A stretch of DNA of 64,000 nt, taken from positions 1 to 64,000 of the forward strand of contig JAEESN010000012.1 in NCBI GenBank assembly GCA_016286365.1, read 5' to 3'. The notes under the pieces are model-generated. The model was not told where the DNA came from. It made no database searches and worked only from the letters and a program-made list of their open reading frames with translations. The stretch's first letter is position 1. Each line of letters starts with the position of its first letter. This document shows positions 33,290-43,332 of the stretch, in pieces. Origin of the DNA: Treponema sp. Its GTDB lineage: Bacteria; Spirochaetota; Spirochaetia; Treponematales; Treponemataceae. A program made the translations under genes and the position numbers.

Positions 33290-35539
33290 TTATTTTCTGT
33301 TTTCTTCACCAACAATCCAGTTAACCTGACCATTTGCGAAAATTATATTTCCATCAAGGTCTTTTGTTGTAACTCCATAGTATCCGCCGCCTGCAGCACC
33401 ACTCTTAATCTGAAGGTTTTCGTAGTCTGCAATACCAGGATACATTCCCGTGCTTGTTGTAGATTTATGCATTGTACCGTTTCCGCTCATATTTGCTTCG
33501 GTATCTGTGTTTCCGTTTATAAAGAAGTAATAGCCTTCCGAACTGTCGTTATTGATGTAGTAATCTGCATAATCTGTATACTTCATAACAATGGCAGCTC
33601 CAAGACCCTTAACCTGTGCGTTGTAATAAAGTGATCCGGAAAGGGTTCCATATACTGTTTCTGAACCAAGTTTATCCATATCGTTTGATTTATGCATGAG
33701 AGTTAATTTTCTCTGCGAATTCATGACAGTCTTATTGTATTCGCGGAACCATTCATCAACAGTAAGGGCTCCATAGCCGCGACAGTTATTCTGAGTATCG
33801 AGCGTTGGATCATTGCCTTTTTTACCGCTTCCAAGAACATTTACAGAAACAACCTTGTAATAATATACAGTTCCAGGCTGTGCAGTTTCGTTCTGGTCGA
33901 TGTAGTAATTTACTCCGATTAAAGGCTCGTCGTTCAAAAGTCGGAAAGAAGAATCTCTCTTAGTAGAACGGTAGATATTATATCCGTAAGGCACTTCTCC
34001 TACAGGATTATCCCAGGTGATTTTTACAGGATAAACATTTTTCTTGTTTGGAGAATAGTTTTCAAAGCCTTCGAATTTTTTAGTTTTTGTTGCATATACG
34101 TTCTGTGGTGCGTTTGGATCTGGAGCAACTGTAATACTCAAATCACTTTCCGTGCCGGCAGAGTTTACCGTAGAAATACGGAAGAAAGAATGTTTTCCAA
34201 GTTCTAAAGAATAATATCCGTCTGCATCTTTTGCTCCCGGTGTATAATTCTGATTCAAAACTACATAGCCGGAATTCTGTTCAGAAGAATAATAGATGTT
34301 GTACTTAAACGGAACACTCTGAGTTTCCCATCCAATCGGGTCTTTCCATTTAAGAGTAATAGAGTCGGATGTTGCTCCGTCTGTAATATCTATTGCACCA
34401 GGTGCACTGAGTAAAAATCCCATAGCCGGAGAAGATGAATCCGGACCAGTTTCCGAAAAAGAACTTTTTGTCTTTTCGTTATTTGCATCTGTAATTACAG
34501 ACTGAACATAGTAATAATATTTTATTCCAGGATTTACGTCGTTGTCGTTTATAGCAGTGCTGTTTTGCGCAATGTTTGATTTTACGAGTGTGTAAGAAGA
34601 ATCGATTGAGCTTGTCTTAAAAAGAGAGTAGGTTACTGTTCCTTTTCCGCTTGTAACCGGATCCCATTTTACCGTAAGACTTGTAGTACTTGTGCCGTAT
34701 CCGTTTTCTACACGCAAATTCGAAGGCGCCTGAGGAGCTCCGTCTTTTAAGGAATAACCTAAGGCAAAGGCGCCTGGAACAGATTCAGTTCCGTTAGAAA
34801 GGACTGCCTTTACCTGATAGTAGTATTCCTGTCCCTGATTTTTTTCGGGAATTGTGTCTGTGTATTCGTTTGAGCTTCCTTTTACACTTGCAATAAAATC
34901 TCCGGTTCTAAGGTTATCTTCGCCGCGGTATATTAAATATTTTGTTGCGTTTTCTACCTTGTCCCAGGTGATTTTAATCTTATCTAAAGATTTACCCTTC
35001 CATGCTTCTGTATTTTGTGGAGCGGGGAAGAGCCATCCGCAGGTGTCGTCTGTAACAGAAGAATATTCACTTGATTCATAATTTTTTATCAGGTTTTCCG
35101 CACTGATTTTATAATAATAGCGGTATGAATAAGCTTCGTTTGCGTATATGTTTTTTGATTCGGTTAAGTTACTTAAAATTGTATCTGTGTAGTTTGTCGT
35201 GTAAACATATTTATTTATTACTTTAAAATCGCCTTCTTCAGGCTGTGCATATTCACCGTTTGAATCTGGCTTAATGATTGCTCGTTCAATTCTGTAGGTA
35301 CGTGCATTTTCAACCTCTGTCCAGCTGATTTTGATTGAACCGCTGTATAAGCCCTGCGATACAAGTACCTGCTCGGGTGGATTAAGCGCAGTAATTCTTG
35401 AAGGCTCATACATCAAATCTTCAAGAGAGATGATTTTTGAATCTCCGCCCATAGGTGTTTTAGTCTCGAACCAGGTGTAGCATCCCGAAAAGAGAATTGC
35501 AGAAATTATAAAAGCTGATGTTCTTAAAAATCTTTTCAT
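33290..35539 (-). CDS. Fibronectin type III repeat surface lipoprotein
   Basis: 749 residues. Signal peptide with lipobox FSGC (Cys20). About five FnIII-like domains follow (near 55-160, 175-265, 270-375, 385-475 and 480-600), each with an early Pro, an IKISWTEVENARTYRIER-type strand pair, and a YYYKV or YYYQV end. The C-terminal 150 residues (HKSNDMDKLGSETVYGTLSG, then GAAGGGYYGVTTKDL) form a distinct domain not recognised. It is probably a surface adhesin or carbohydrate-contact protein. The gene follows the larger FnIII gene by 12 bp. Confidence 0.85.
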   Translation of the reverse strand: MKRFLRTSAFIISAILFSGCYTWFETKTPMGGDSKIISLEDLMYEPSRITALNPPEQVLVSQGLYSGSIKISWTEVENARTYRIERAIIKPDSNGEYAQPEEGDFKVINKYVYTTNYTDTILSNLTESKNIYANEAYSYRYYYKISAENLIKNYESSEYSSVTDDTCGWLFPAPQNTEAWKGKSLDKIKITWDKVENATKYLIYRGEDNLRTGDFIASVKGSSNEYTDTIPEKNQGQEYYYQVKAVLSNGTESVPGAFALGYSLKDGAPQAPSNLRVENGYGTSTTSLTVKWDPVTSGKGTVTYSLFKTSSIDSSYTLVKSNIAQNSTAINDNDVNPGIKYYYYVQSVITDANNEKTKSSFSETGPDSSSPAMGFLLSAPGAIDITDGATSDSITLKWKDPIGWETQSVPFKYNIYYSSEQNSGYVVLNQNYTPGAKDADGYYSLELGKHSFFRISTVNSAGTESDLSITVAPDPNAPQNVYATKTKKFEGFENYSPNKKNVYPVKITWDNPVGEVPYGYNIYRSTKRDSSFRLLNDEPLIGVNYYIDQNETAQPGTVYYYKVVSVNVLGSGKKGNDPTLDTQNNCRGYGALTVDEWFREYNKTVMNSQRKLTLMHKSNDMDKLGSETVYGTLSGSLYYNAQVKGLGAAIVMKYTDYADYYINNDSSEGYYFFINGNTDTEANMSGNGTMHKSTTSTGMYPGIADYENLQIKSGAAGGGYYGVTTKDLDGNIIFANGQVNWIVGEENRK

Positions 35540-35551
35540 CTTTGCACCTCC

Positions 35552-38500
35552 TTAGTTCCACCAGTAAAGGGAAGAATTTTTCATCAATGAATAATTACTG
35601 TCATTATCCATCTGTAATGGTAAGAATTTTCTTCTTACATCTGCACTTGATGTATCTATAACAGTTGATGTGTTTCCGTTTCTTGTTACAGTTATCTTAA
35701 GTTTAGAATTCGACGGAAGATTTACGCTGACTTTTCCGCTGTATAAAACTTCTGTCTGGTCGCTTTCGGAACAGCTGGCATTAAAGTCAAAGAATGCATT
35801 ATCATCTCTTAAAATTCTGTAAATATATGAATCAGAAAGTCCTTTTATACCTACAAGAGTTCTGTTCGATGTAATAGAAAGGAAGTCTGTAGATTTTCCA
35901 TCAGGTCCCAAAATAGAAGGAAGATAATTCTGGCATGTATAGGCAGTCTTGTATTTACCTACACCAAAATATTCTTCTATACCGCCTGCATATGAACGAC
36001 CTTCGAAAATCACAGAGCCTGAAAATCCTGGAAGAGTACCTTCGTTATTAAATGTAAATTTTGTACTTATATTTGAATAATCAGCATACCCACCGCTTTG
36101 TCTGTAGTAGGCATACGCAAACTCAAGCATAACAGCGCGTGCAAACTCTGTGTCGTTAATCTGTCTTATAGCGTATACAGGTTTTTCTGTTCCCGAAGAA
36201 GTCTGCTTTTTACTGATTGTTGTATATTCTGAATCAATTCCGTTTTTCTTTAATACAATTTTATAGTAGTGTTTGTAATCCCTGAGCACCATCAAAGGAC
36301 CGGAAGTTACCGGAACAGATGAATCAGCCATTGTTACAGGTTTAAGGGAAAGACTTGTGTCTGTTGTAGAAATACTTGTGTTTGTAAGGCTTTCTTTAGA
36401 AGAATACTTACAGTCTTTATCGAGAGTTGCAACTTTAATCCATGTGTCGTCTGCACAGGCACTTAAGTTAGAGTTATAGATATAAATTTCCGAGCCTTCA
36501 TCAGGGCCGATCGAACGGTTATCATAATCCCACGAGGCCCAGCTTACAAGTTCACTGTAGTAGTTTTCGTCGTTTACATAGTTTCCGCCCGGGCCAGGAG
36601 TTCCGCCGTAACATGCATCAAAATCAATAGACAAAAGATATCCCTTGTTTGCCTGCTCTGTTGCAACACCTGTGTAATCGTAGCGATCTTCTTTTTCAAG
36701 AGAAAGCTTTTCCACATAGCTTACGGGAACAGTCATGCTTGAATCTGTTTTATTGTAGATAATACAGTATTCGTAAGCATCTAATACCGATTTTGGCTTA
36801 AATGATGCAGTTGTTTTAGAAGAAGTAAGGTTTAGGGTGATTTTCTGCCATGCATTGTTTGTGCCGCTCAATCTTGTGTAAACTTGAGGAACAGATTCGT
36901 AATAAGGCTTTTGCCAGCTTACGTTTTGAGTAGATGAGTTTTCTGCCTTATCTGCCTGAATGTTTAAGCCGTATCCCCAGGTAGCAGATTTTACATCCTG
37001 TAATGTGCCTTCGTAAATAACTTTAGAATCACTTCCATCCTGAACTTTAAGATAATTAGAAGCTGAATTTCCAAATTTAAAATCATCTGCAGTTCCGTTA
37101 TTTTTTACAGGAAGAACAGTGTATCCGAACGGAAGACCCCACGAAAGCTCAGACTGATTTACTTCGTATGCGTTTGTTGAATCATCAGGTTCTTTATAAA
37201 TATCTGTCAGGATAAAATCATCACCCGAAACAGTAACCTTTGCCCTTGATGCGCTCACTTCGTCTCCGTTTATATAAATCTTCTGAGTCTTTGTGTCATA
37301 AAAATATTTATCTGCACGGTCGAATGCCCATGAGTTTCCGTCAGGTTTATATTTATTTCTGTTGATGATGTAGGCTCCTGCTCCGGTAATCTTTTTCCAG
37401 CTGATTCTTATACTCTGATCATAAACCGAATCATCCTTTCTAAGATTGATTTTTGAAGGTCCCAAAAGGCATGTGTTTATGGTAGCAGTCGTTGTATCAA
37501 GAGTCTGAGTATTTTTAGCAGTGATTGTTACAACAATTGTTTTTCCCGCATATGACGGATTATTGTATTTAGAAGGAGCTGTGATTACTGTTTCGTAAAC
37601 TTCTGTTGCTTCGTTGTAAGCAGTTGTACTTGTATTTATTGATGTTACAAGCTCAGTGCTTTCTCCTTCGTATTTTGCGCTGATTGTATAGTTTGTGTCT
37701 GCTTTCTGAACGCTTTCCCACGATACAGTAATTGTTTTGTAATCGATTGTTTCAAGATTAAAATATGGAATGGCAGTTCCAAGTGTTTTAGAAACAGTTT
37801 CGTAAGTTTTTGTGCTGGAAATTCCCTGCTGATTTTTTACTGTAAGAGTATAAAGCCTCTGATCTCCGGATTCGGCTGCATGAGTAAAGTTGATTTTTCC
37901 GCCACTTACAGAATAATCAGAAGAAGCTAATTCCTTAGAGCCGGTTTCTCCATACTGATTTTCCCAGGAGATGATGTAAGTTCCGTTTGTAATTGCGCTC
38001 CACGAAAGCTTAAACTTATCTTTAAATCCATCCTGAATTTCAAAATTATTGATTACAGGCTTTTGAGAAACATCTTCTACAACTGTTACGCTCTGATTTA
38101 ATTCAATGCAGTCGTAGTATTCAGTCGGAACAGAAGAAACCGGTAAATCAGTTGCCGGAGTGATGTAGAGTTTAAAGTAATAATATCCTTCCCATTTATC
38201 TGCGCCTTCTGCATCTTTAGTAAGAAGAGATTCTACAAGGCGGGTAGGGTTTCCGTTCATATTTGTGCAGCTTAAGAATTTTTCTGCGTCAAAGGTATTA
38301 GAGTTGAAGGATTTATGTTTTTTAGTAAGTACAAGATTATAAGGAATATTTTTGTCGTTAAAAGTGATGTTGAAACTTACGTTTACATTCTGAATTACGT
38401 TTTGTTCTTCGTTTATGATGTCTGTCGCATTTACTAAAATAGAAGGAACAGGTAAAGCCCATCCGTTCTGGGTAGCGCATGAAGAATCAGAAGTAAAGTT

Positions 38501-39640
38501 TTTGTCTGTGTCGTCTGTGTAAGACTGGACTTTATATGTGTAAGTTTTTGTTCTGTCTACGTTCACATCTTGGAAAGTGAGTTTACTCTGAGAAATATAA
38601 GAAGCGTACTCACCGGTCAATGCAGTTCCGTCGGCCTTTTGTATTGTGATGATTGAATTATCAGTAGTTTCTGTCTGGCAGTTAAAATGTATTTCTGCCT
38701 TAGAGTTTGAAAGCCCCTGTGCTCCTATTGTCTTAATCAGGATGTAATCGCTGTCTTCCTGAGATTCAAGCTTTCTGAATACCTTAAAGTAAACAGGATG
38801 CTTGTCGCTTGTGTTTGTAGAAGTATCGCTCTGGTAGTCTACAGGTTCGGGTAAAAGCCAGCTTAGAGTGATTTTATTTTTTGAAGTTCCTTTTTCGACC
38901 TCAAGATTAATCGGCTTTTGCGGAATGATTCTTTTTGCAGTCTGTTCCTTAGTTAAATCACTTTTTTCAAAATCATTCGTCTTTGTATTTTTTACGGTAA
39001 CCTGGAAGTAATAATCAGTTTTTGGGATGAGGTTTGTTACAGTAGCCTCGCGTGTTTTTGCATCAGTTGTGATTACGTCGATTCCAGGAGCTGGTATTTT
39101 TCCGTCTTTATCTGAATATGTGTTTACGGTGAATTCGATGTCGTTTTCGTAGGTCTTTGAATTACAGTTATCCATCCACCACTTAAGATTGATGCTTTCT
39201 CCTTCGTCGTTCGGAGTGATTTCGTAGATTGCAGGAATATCAAGAGTGGAACCCGAAACTTTCATGCTTTTTTTGGATTCAGTTCCATAATAATTCACGG
39301 CAGTTACACAGTACCATTCAGTAAGACCGCTTGGAGTTTCTTTTGCCTGAGAAGTGCTGAAGCTTGTTAAATTCGTTTCTCCGATTGATTCAAAAACTTC
39401 GAACGGGGTAGGGGCAGAATAGATTTTATACTGAACCGCATTTTCTACCTTTTCCCATGTGAGTGTAACATCCTTACTTAATCCATGGCTTGCGCTTATG
39501 CTCGAAGGGGGAAGAATATAATCATCATAATCGGAAGGATTTTTATTTAATTTTCCGAAAGATGAAGGAGAATCAACCAGATCATACTGGCATGAAATAA
39601 AACTGAATAAAACCAATAAAAAAACTAAAAATTTCTTCAT
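35552..39640 (-). CDS. Very large fibronectin type III repeat surface lipoprotein
   Basis: 1362 residues. Signal peptide with lipobox FISC (Cys17). At least six FnIII-like repeats can be read, for example VTLTWEKVENAVQYKIY near 58, NKITLSWLLPEPVDY near 250, KFKLSWSAITNGTYIISW near 540, TITVSWESVQKADTNY near 640, and SIRISWKKITGAGAYIINR near 745. The last 400 residues are distinct. First gene of a minus-strand operon of four surface proteins. It is probably an adhesive or matrix-contact protein. It is divergent from the aconitase-family gene. Confidence 0.85.
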   Translation of the reverse strand: MKKFLVFLLVLFSFISCQYDLVDSPSSFGKLNKNPSDYDDYILPPSSISASHGLSKDVTLTWEKVENAVQYKIYSAPTPFEVFESIGETNLTSFSTSQAKETPSGLTEWYCVTAVNYYGTESKKSMKVSGSTLDIPAIYEITPNDEGESINLKWWMDNCNSKTYENDIEFTVNTYSDKDGKIPAPGIDVITTDAKTREATVTNLIPKTDYYFQVTVKNTKTNDFEKSDLTKEQTAKRIIPQKPINLEVEKGTSKNKITLSWLLPEPVDYQSDTSTNTSDKHPVYFKVFRKLESQEDSDYILIKTIGAQGLSNSKAEIHFNCQTETTDNSIITIQKADGTALTGEYASYISQSKLTFQDVNVDRTKTYTYKVQSYTDDTDKNFTSDSSCATQNGWALPVPSILVNATDIINEEQNVIQNVNVSFNITFNDKNIPYNLVLTKKHKSFNSNTFDAEKFLSCTNMNGNPTRLVESLLTKDAEGADKWEGYYYFKLYITPATDLPVSSVPTEYYDCIELNQSVTVVEDVSQKPVINNFEIQDGFKDKFKLSWSAITNGTYIISWENQYGETGSKELASSDYSVSGGKINFTHAAESGDQRLYTLTVKNQQGISSTKTYETVSKTLGTAIPYFNLETIDYKTITVSWESVQKADTNYTISAKYEGESTELVTSINTSTTAYNEATEVYETVITAPSKYNNPSYAGKTIVVTITAKNTQTLDTTTATINTCLLGPSKINLRKDDSVYDQSIRISWKKITGAGAYIINRNKYKPDGNSWAFDRADKYFYDTKTQKIYINGDEVSASRAKVTVSGDDFILTDIYKEPDDSTNAYEVNQSELSWGLPFGYTVLPVKNNGTADDFKFGNSASNYLKVQDGSDSKVIYEGTLQDVKSATWGYGLNIQADKAENSSTQNVSWQKPYYESVPQVYTRLSGTNNAWQKITLNLTSSKTTASFKPKSVLDAYEYCIIYNKTDSSMTVPVSYVEKLSLEKEDRYDYTGVATEQANKGYLLSIDFDACYGGTPGPGGNYVNDENYYSELVSWASWDYDNRSIGPDEGSEIYIYNSNLSACADDTWIKVATLDKDCKYSSKESLTNTSISTTDTSLSLKPVTMADSSVPVTSGPLMVLRDYKHYYKIVLKKNGIDSEYTTISKKQTSSGTEKPVYAIRQINDTEFARAVMLEFAYAYYRQSGGYADYSNISTKFTFNNEGTLPGFSGSVIFEGRSYAGGIEEYFGVGKYKTAYTCQNYLPSILGPDGKSTDFLSITSNRTLVGIKGLSDSYIYRILRDDNAFFDFNASCSESDQTEVLYSGKVSVNLPSNSKLKITVTRNGNTSTVIDTSSADVRRKFLPLQMDNDSNYSLMKNSSLYWWN

Positions 39641-39782
39641 ACGCGTATAATTCTCTTTGCCGCACTAATTTTACCCGATTTTTTAAGATTTATAAAGCAT
39701 ATAGATAATTCTTGTTGAAGACTTATTTTTTTAGTATAATCCTTCCTATATTATTTCTATTTATTTTATTTTGGGGTAAAAA

Positions 39783-42011
39783 ATGAAACTCTGGCAAAAC
39801 GGCGCTTACCTTGTAAACGGTAAACTTTCAGAAACTGGCTCGAATCCGGACGACGGACGAAAAAAGACAATGGCTTATTCAATCCTTCAGAAGCACAACA
39901 CTTCGGGGGACGATAAAAAATTAAAGATTAAATTCGATAAAATCACATCGCACGATATTACTTATGTAGGAATTATTCAGACAGCACGTGCATCTGGACT
40001 CGAAAAATTCCCTCTTCCTTATGTTTTAACAAACTGTCATAACTCACTCTGCGCCGTTGGCGGTACAATCAACGAAGATGACCACATGTTCGGTCTTACA
40101 TGTGCACAAAAATACGGTGGAATCTATGTTCCTCCACACCAGGCTGTAATTCATCAGTTTGCACGCGAAATGCTTGCAGAATGTGGTGCAATGATTTTAG
40201 GTTCAGACAGCCACACACGCTATGGTGCTCTTGGTACAATGGCAATCGGAGAAGGTGGCGGTGAACTTGCAAAGCAGCTTTTAAACAAAACTTATGATGT
40301 AGCATATCCTGGCGTAGTAGCAATCTATCTTACAGGAAGTCCTGTTCCGGGCGTTGGTCCTCAGGATGTGGCTCTTGCAATCATCAAGGCAGTTTTTGAT
40401 AACGGATATGTAAAAAACAAGGTAATGGAATTTACAGGCCCTGGAGTTGCAAATCTTTCTGCAGACTTCCGTATTGGCGTTGATGTAATGACAACAGAAA
40501 CAACATGTCTTTCTTCTATCTGGAGAACAGATTCAAAAATCGAAGAATGGTATGCAGTTCACGGTCGTCCTTCTGCTTATAAAGAATTAAACCCTGCTGA
40601 TGGTGCTTATTACGACGGAGCAATCGAAATTGATCTTGGCGAAATCCGCCCGATGATTGCAATGCCGTTCCATCCATCCTGTGCCTATACAATCGACGAA
40701 GTAAATAAAAACCTTATGGATATCCTTTCCGAAACAGAAAAACGTGCAAAGGTAAGCTTTGGAGATAAGGTTCAGTTCAGCCTTAAAAACAAAGTAATTA
40801 ATGGAAAACTTTATGTAGACCAGGGTGTAATTGCAGGTTGTGCCGGCGGTGGATACGAAAACATCTGTGCTGCGGCAGACATCTTAAAGGGTAAAGATTC
40901 CGGTAACGGAAAATTCTTACTCAACGTTTATCCTGCTTCTATGCCTGTATACAAGGCTCTTATGGAAAACGGCGCATTCAGTGCACTCGTAGACGCTGGT
41001 GCAATCATAAAGACTGCATTCTGTGGACCATGTTTTGGCGCAGGCGATACTCCTGCAAACGGAGCCTTCTCTATACGCCACTCCACAAGAAACTTCCCGA
41101 ACAGAGAAGGCTCAAAAATCCAGAACGGACAGCTTTCTTCTGTTGCCCTCATGGATGCACGTTCAATTGCAGCTACAGCCGCAAATAAAGGCTTCTTAAC
41201 ACCTGCAACAGAATACGATACAGAGTTCAGCGGTAAAAAATATTTCTTTGACAAAACTATTTACGAAAAACGCGTATACGATTCAAAAGGCGTTGCTCAT
41301 CCGGAAGTAGAAATCCAGTTTGGTCCAAACATCAAAGACTGGCCGGAACAGAAAGCATTGGGCGATAACCTTCTTGTTAAGATTGTTTCAGAAATTCACG
41401 ACCCTGTAACAACAACAGATGAACTCATTCCTTCGGGAGAAACTTCATCATTCCGTTCAAATCCACTTGGTCTTGCAGAATTTACATTAAGCCGTAAAGA
41501 TCCTGCATACGTAGGCCGTGCAAAAGCAGTTCGTGATCTTACAGACGAAATCAAGGCAGAAATTAAAACTGCAGTAGATACTCTTACTAAAAAAGATGCT
41601 GAACTTGGAAAACTTGCTTCTTCGGCACAGACAGGATCTTCTATCTTTGCAGTAAAACCAGGTGATGGATCGGCTCGTGAACAGGCTGCAAGCTGCCAGA
41701 GAGTTCTTGGAGCAAGCGCAAACATCGCAAACGAATATGCAACAAAACGCTACAGATCAAACCTCATCAACTGGGGTATGCTCCCATTCATCTACAAAGA
41801 CGGAGACAAAAATCTTCCGTTCGCAAATGATGATTACGTATTCATACCTGGCATTAAAAAGATGATCGAAGAAAAACTTCCGTCAATCAAAGCATACGCC
41901 GTAAAGAAAAACGGAACAGTAAACGAGTTCGAACTTTCTGTAGGCGACCTGACCGACGACGAAAGAAAAATCATCCTCTCCGGCTGTTTGATTAATTTTT
42001 ACAGGAATTAG
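39783..42011 (+). CDS. Aconitase-family hydratase
   Basis: 742 residues. Features of the aconitase superfamily: [39 protein letters not shown], and the three cluster cysteines in [11 protein letters not shown] and [12 protein letters not shown]. It probably isomerises citrate to isocitrate using a 4Fe-4S cluster, supplying the icd product. The sequence is not close to AcnA or AcnB by eye and looks more like the YbhJ-type putative hydratase, so another substrate cannot be excluded. GGGG lies 8 nt before the ATG, and a TATAAT is near 39733. Confidence 0.85.
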   Translation: MKLWQNGAYLVNGKLSETGSNPDDGRKKTMAYSILQKHNTSGDDKKLKIKFDKITSHDITYVGIIQTARASGLEKFPLPYVLTNCHNSLCAVGGTINEDDHMFGLTCAQKYGGIYVPPHQAVIHQFAREMLAECGAMILGSDSHTRYGALGTMAIGEGGGELAKQLLNKTYDVAYPGVVAIYLTGSPVPGVGPQDVALAIIKAVFDNGYVKNKVMEFTGPGVANLSADFRIGVDVMTTETTCLSSIWRTDSKIEEWYAVHGRPSAYKELNPADGAYYDGAIEIDLGEIRPMIAMPFHPSCAYTIDEVNKNLMDILSETEKRAKVSFGDKVQFSLKNKVINGKLYVDQGVIAGCAGGGYENICAAADILKGKDSGNGKFLLNVYPASMPVYKALMENGAFSALVDAGAIIKTAFCGPCFGAGDTPANGAFSIRHSTRNFPNREGSKIQNGQLSSVALMDARSIAATAANKGFLTPATEYDTEFSGKKYFFDKTIYEKRVYDSKGVAHPEVEIQFGPNIKDWPEQKALGDNLLVKIVSEIHDPVTTTDELIPSGETSSFRSNPLGLAEFTLSRKDPAYVGRAKAVRDLTDEIKAEIKTAVDTLTKKDAELGKLASSAQTGSSIFAVKPGDGSAREQAASCQRVLGASANIANEYATKRYRSNLINWGMLPFIYKDGDKNLPFANDDYVFIPGIKKMIEEKLPSIKAYAVKKNGTVNEFELSVGDLTDDERKIILSGCLINFYRN

Positions 42012-42078
42012 AAAATACCTTTCTAATTCCTGCAAGAATGAGTCAAGAGCTTGAACGAAGTGTCTCTTGACCATTCTT
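42004..42078. other. Two consecutive hairpins after the hydratase gene
   Basis: Hairpin 1: GGAATTAGAAA (42004-42014) with TTTCTAATTCC (42020-42030), 11 bp, perfect, spanning the hydratase stop codon. Hairpin 2: AAGAATG-A-GTCAAGAG (42034-42049) with CTCTTGACCATTCTT (42064-42078), 15 bp with one bulged A. Neither is followed by a T run. Confidence 0.7.
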
Positions 42079-42096
42079 ATCGTGGTTAGACACCCA

Positions 42097-43254
42097 ATGA
42101 AAAAATTTATTAGTATTTTATTTTTATCAGTTTTGGTTTCTCAAGGCTTTATTATGGCTTCCGAAAGAACGGACTTTGTTAAGAACTTAAATAAATACGG
42201 AAGATATTTTTATTCAGCTAAAAACGACCAGGTAATCGAATTTGAAACAAGCGGAAGTGATGAGATTATCAAAAGAGTTTATACAGTTTCTCTAAAAGAT
42301 AAATCACTCAATCTGGAAGAAGAAAAATCACTGGATGTAATTAATGTCCCTTTTAATGAGTTTGATGCAGTAAGAAAAAGCTTCAGTATATTTAATAAAA
42401 TAAGCGAGCGCCGGAATCCGGAAGCTTATTATGATTCAAAAAGGGAATATGTTATAAATTTTACTTATACGGAAGGAAAAATCATTTATTATTATGTACC
42501 GGGAAAGAATCTTACAGAAGTTTATAAGTATATAGAAAAATTTAAAAAATCAGGAATAAAAAATCAGAAGGTAACTCTTGAAGCAGTGAGTGAGTTTGAC
42601 TGGGACTATCGTGATTCAGTGCAGTATATTTACATAGATGAATATGGATATAAAAATGTTCAGGTTATAGATGGAGATTCATTTCTTCTTATTGACGGGC
42701 CTGAACCTAGTTCCATTACTTTTAAAAGAGATAAGAATGGTAAACTTGCAGAATCATATTTTCTTGAAAGACCTTCGCTTATAGGTTCTACACTTAAATT
42801 TACAGCATCCTCAACTTTAAAAGATAAAAATCATACATATTCTGCAGATAATCTTAATACTACGTTTGACAGAAGTGAGTTTCCCCGACAGATGTTAAAA
42901 AATCCTGTTCCTTGGGTAGAAGGTGTAAAAGGTCCTGGAATAGGTGAGACAATTGAATTTGATAATATTCCTTCAAGATATGGTTTTTATATTGTGATTC
43001 TAAATGGATATGTAGATCCGCTCAAACCCTATTTATTCCGCGAAAACAACAGAATTAAAAAGCTTAAAGTCGAAACAGATACAGGTTATTCGGAAGTTAT
43101 AGAATTTAATGATCAGGTTGAGTTTAAAATGGTTAAATATCCATACGAGGCTGCAAAAGTAAAGCTTACTATTCTGGAAGTTTATAAAGGAACAAAATAT
43201 GATGATACGTGCATCACTTCGATGTACCTTTTGAATACAGCCTGGGCTAAATAA
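42097..43254 (+). CDS. Exported protein with probable glycan-binding C-terminal domain
   Basis: 385 residues from ATG 42097, where a Sec signal peptide (about 1-23, cut near IMA-S) begins; a TTG at 42067 lies in a hairpin and is rejected. The C-terminal 130 residues (WVEGVKGPGIGETIEF, then NGYVDPLKPYLFRENNRIKKL, then YKGTKYDDTCITSMYLL) match the pattern of the NADase-type or discoidin-like glycan-binding domain of many secreted Treponema proteins. The N-terminal half is unrecognised. It probably acts in the periplasm or on the surface. Confidence 0.75.
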   Translation: MKKFISILFLSVLVSQGFIMASERTDFVKNLNKYGRYFYSAKNDQVIEFETSGSDEIIKRVYTVSLKDKSLNLEEEKSLDVINVPFNEFDAVRKSFSIFNKISERRNPEAYYDSKREYVINFTYTEGKIIYYYVPGKNLTEVYKYIEKFKKSGIKNQKVTLEAVSEFDWDYRDSVQYIYIDEYGYKNVQVIDGDSFLLIDGPEPSSITFKRDKNGKLAESYFLERPSLIGSTLKFTASSTLKDKNHTYSADNLNTTFDRSEFPRQMLKNPVPWVEGVKGPGIGETIEFDNIPSRYGFYIVILNGYVDPLKPYLFRENNRIKKLKVETDTGYSEVIEFNDQVEFKMVKYPYEAAKVKLTILEVYKGTKYDDTCITSMYLLNTAWAK

Positions 43255-43332
43255 AAAAAGGTTTTAGAATCACCAAACATAGTGTATAATTTTAAAATCG
43301 AGTGAGTTCAAACAGGTTGGTACGGAGTAATT

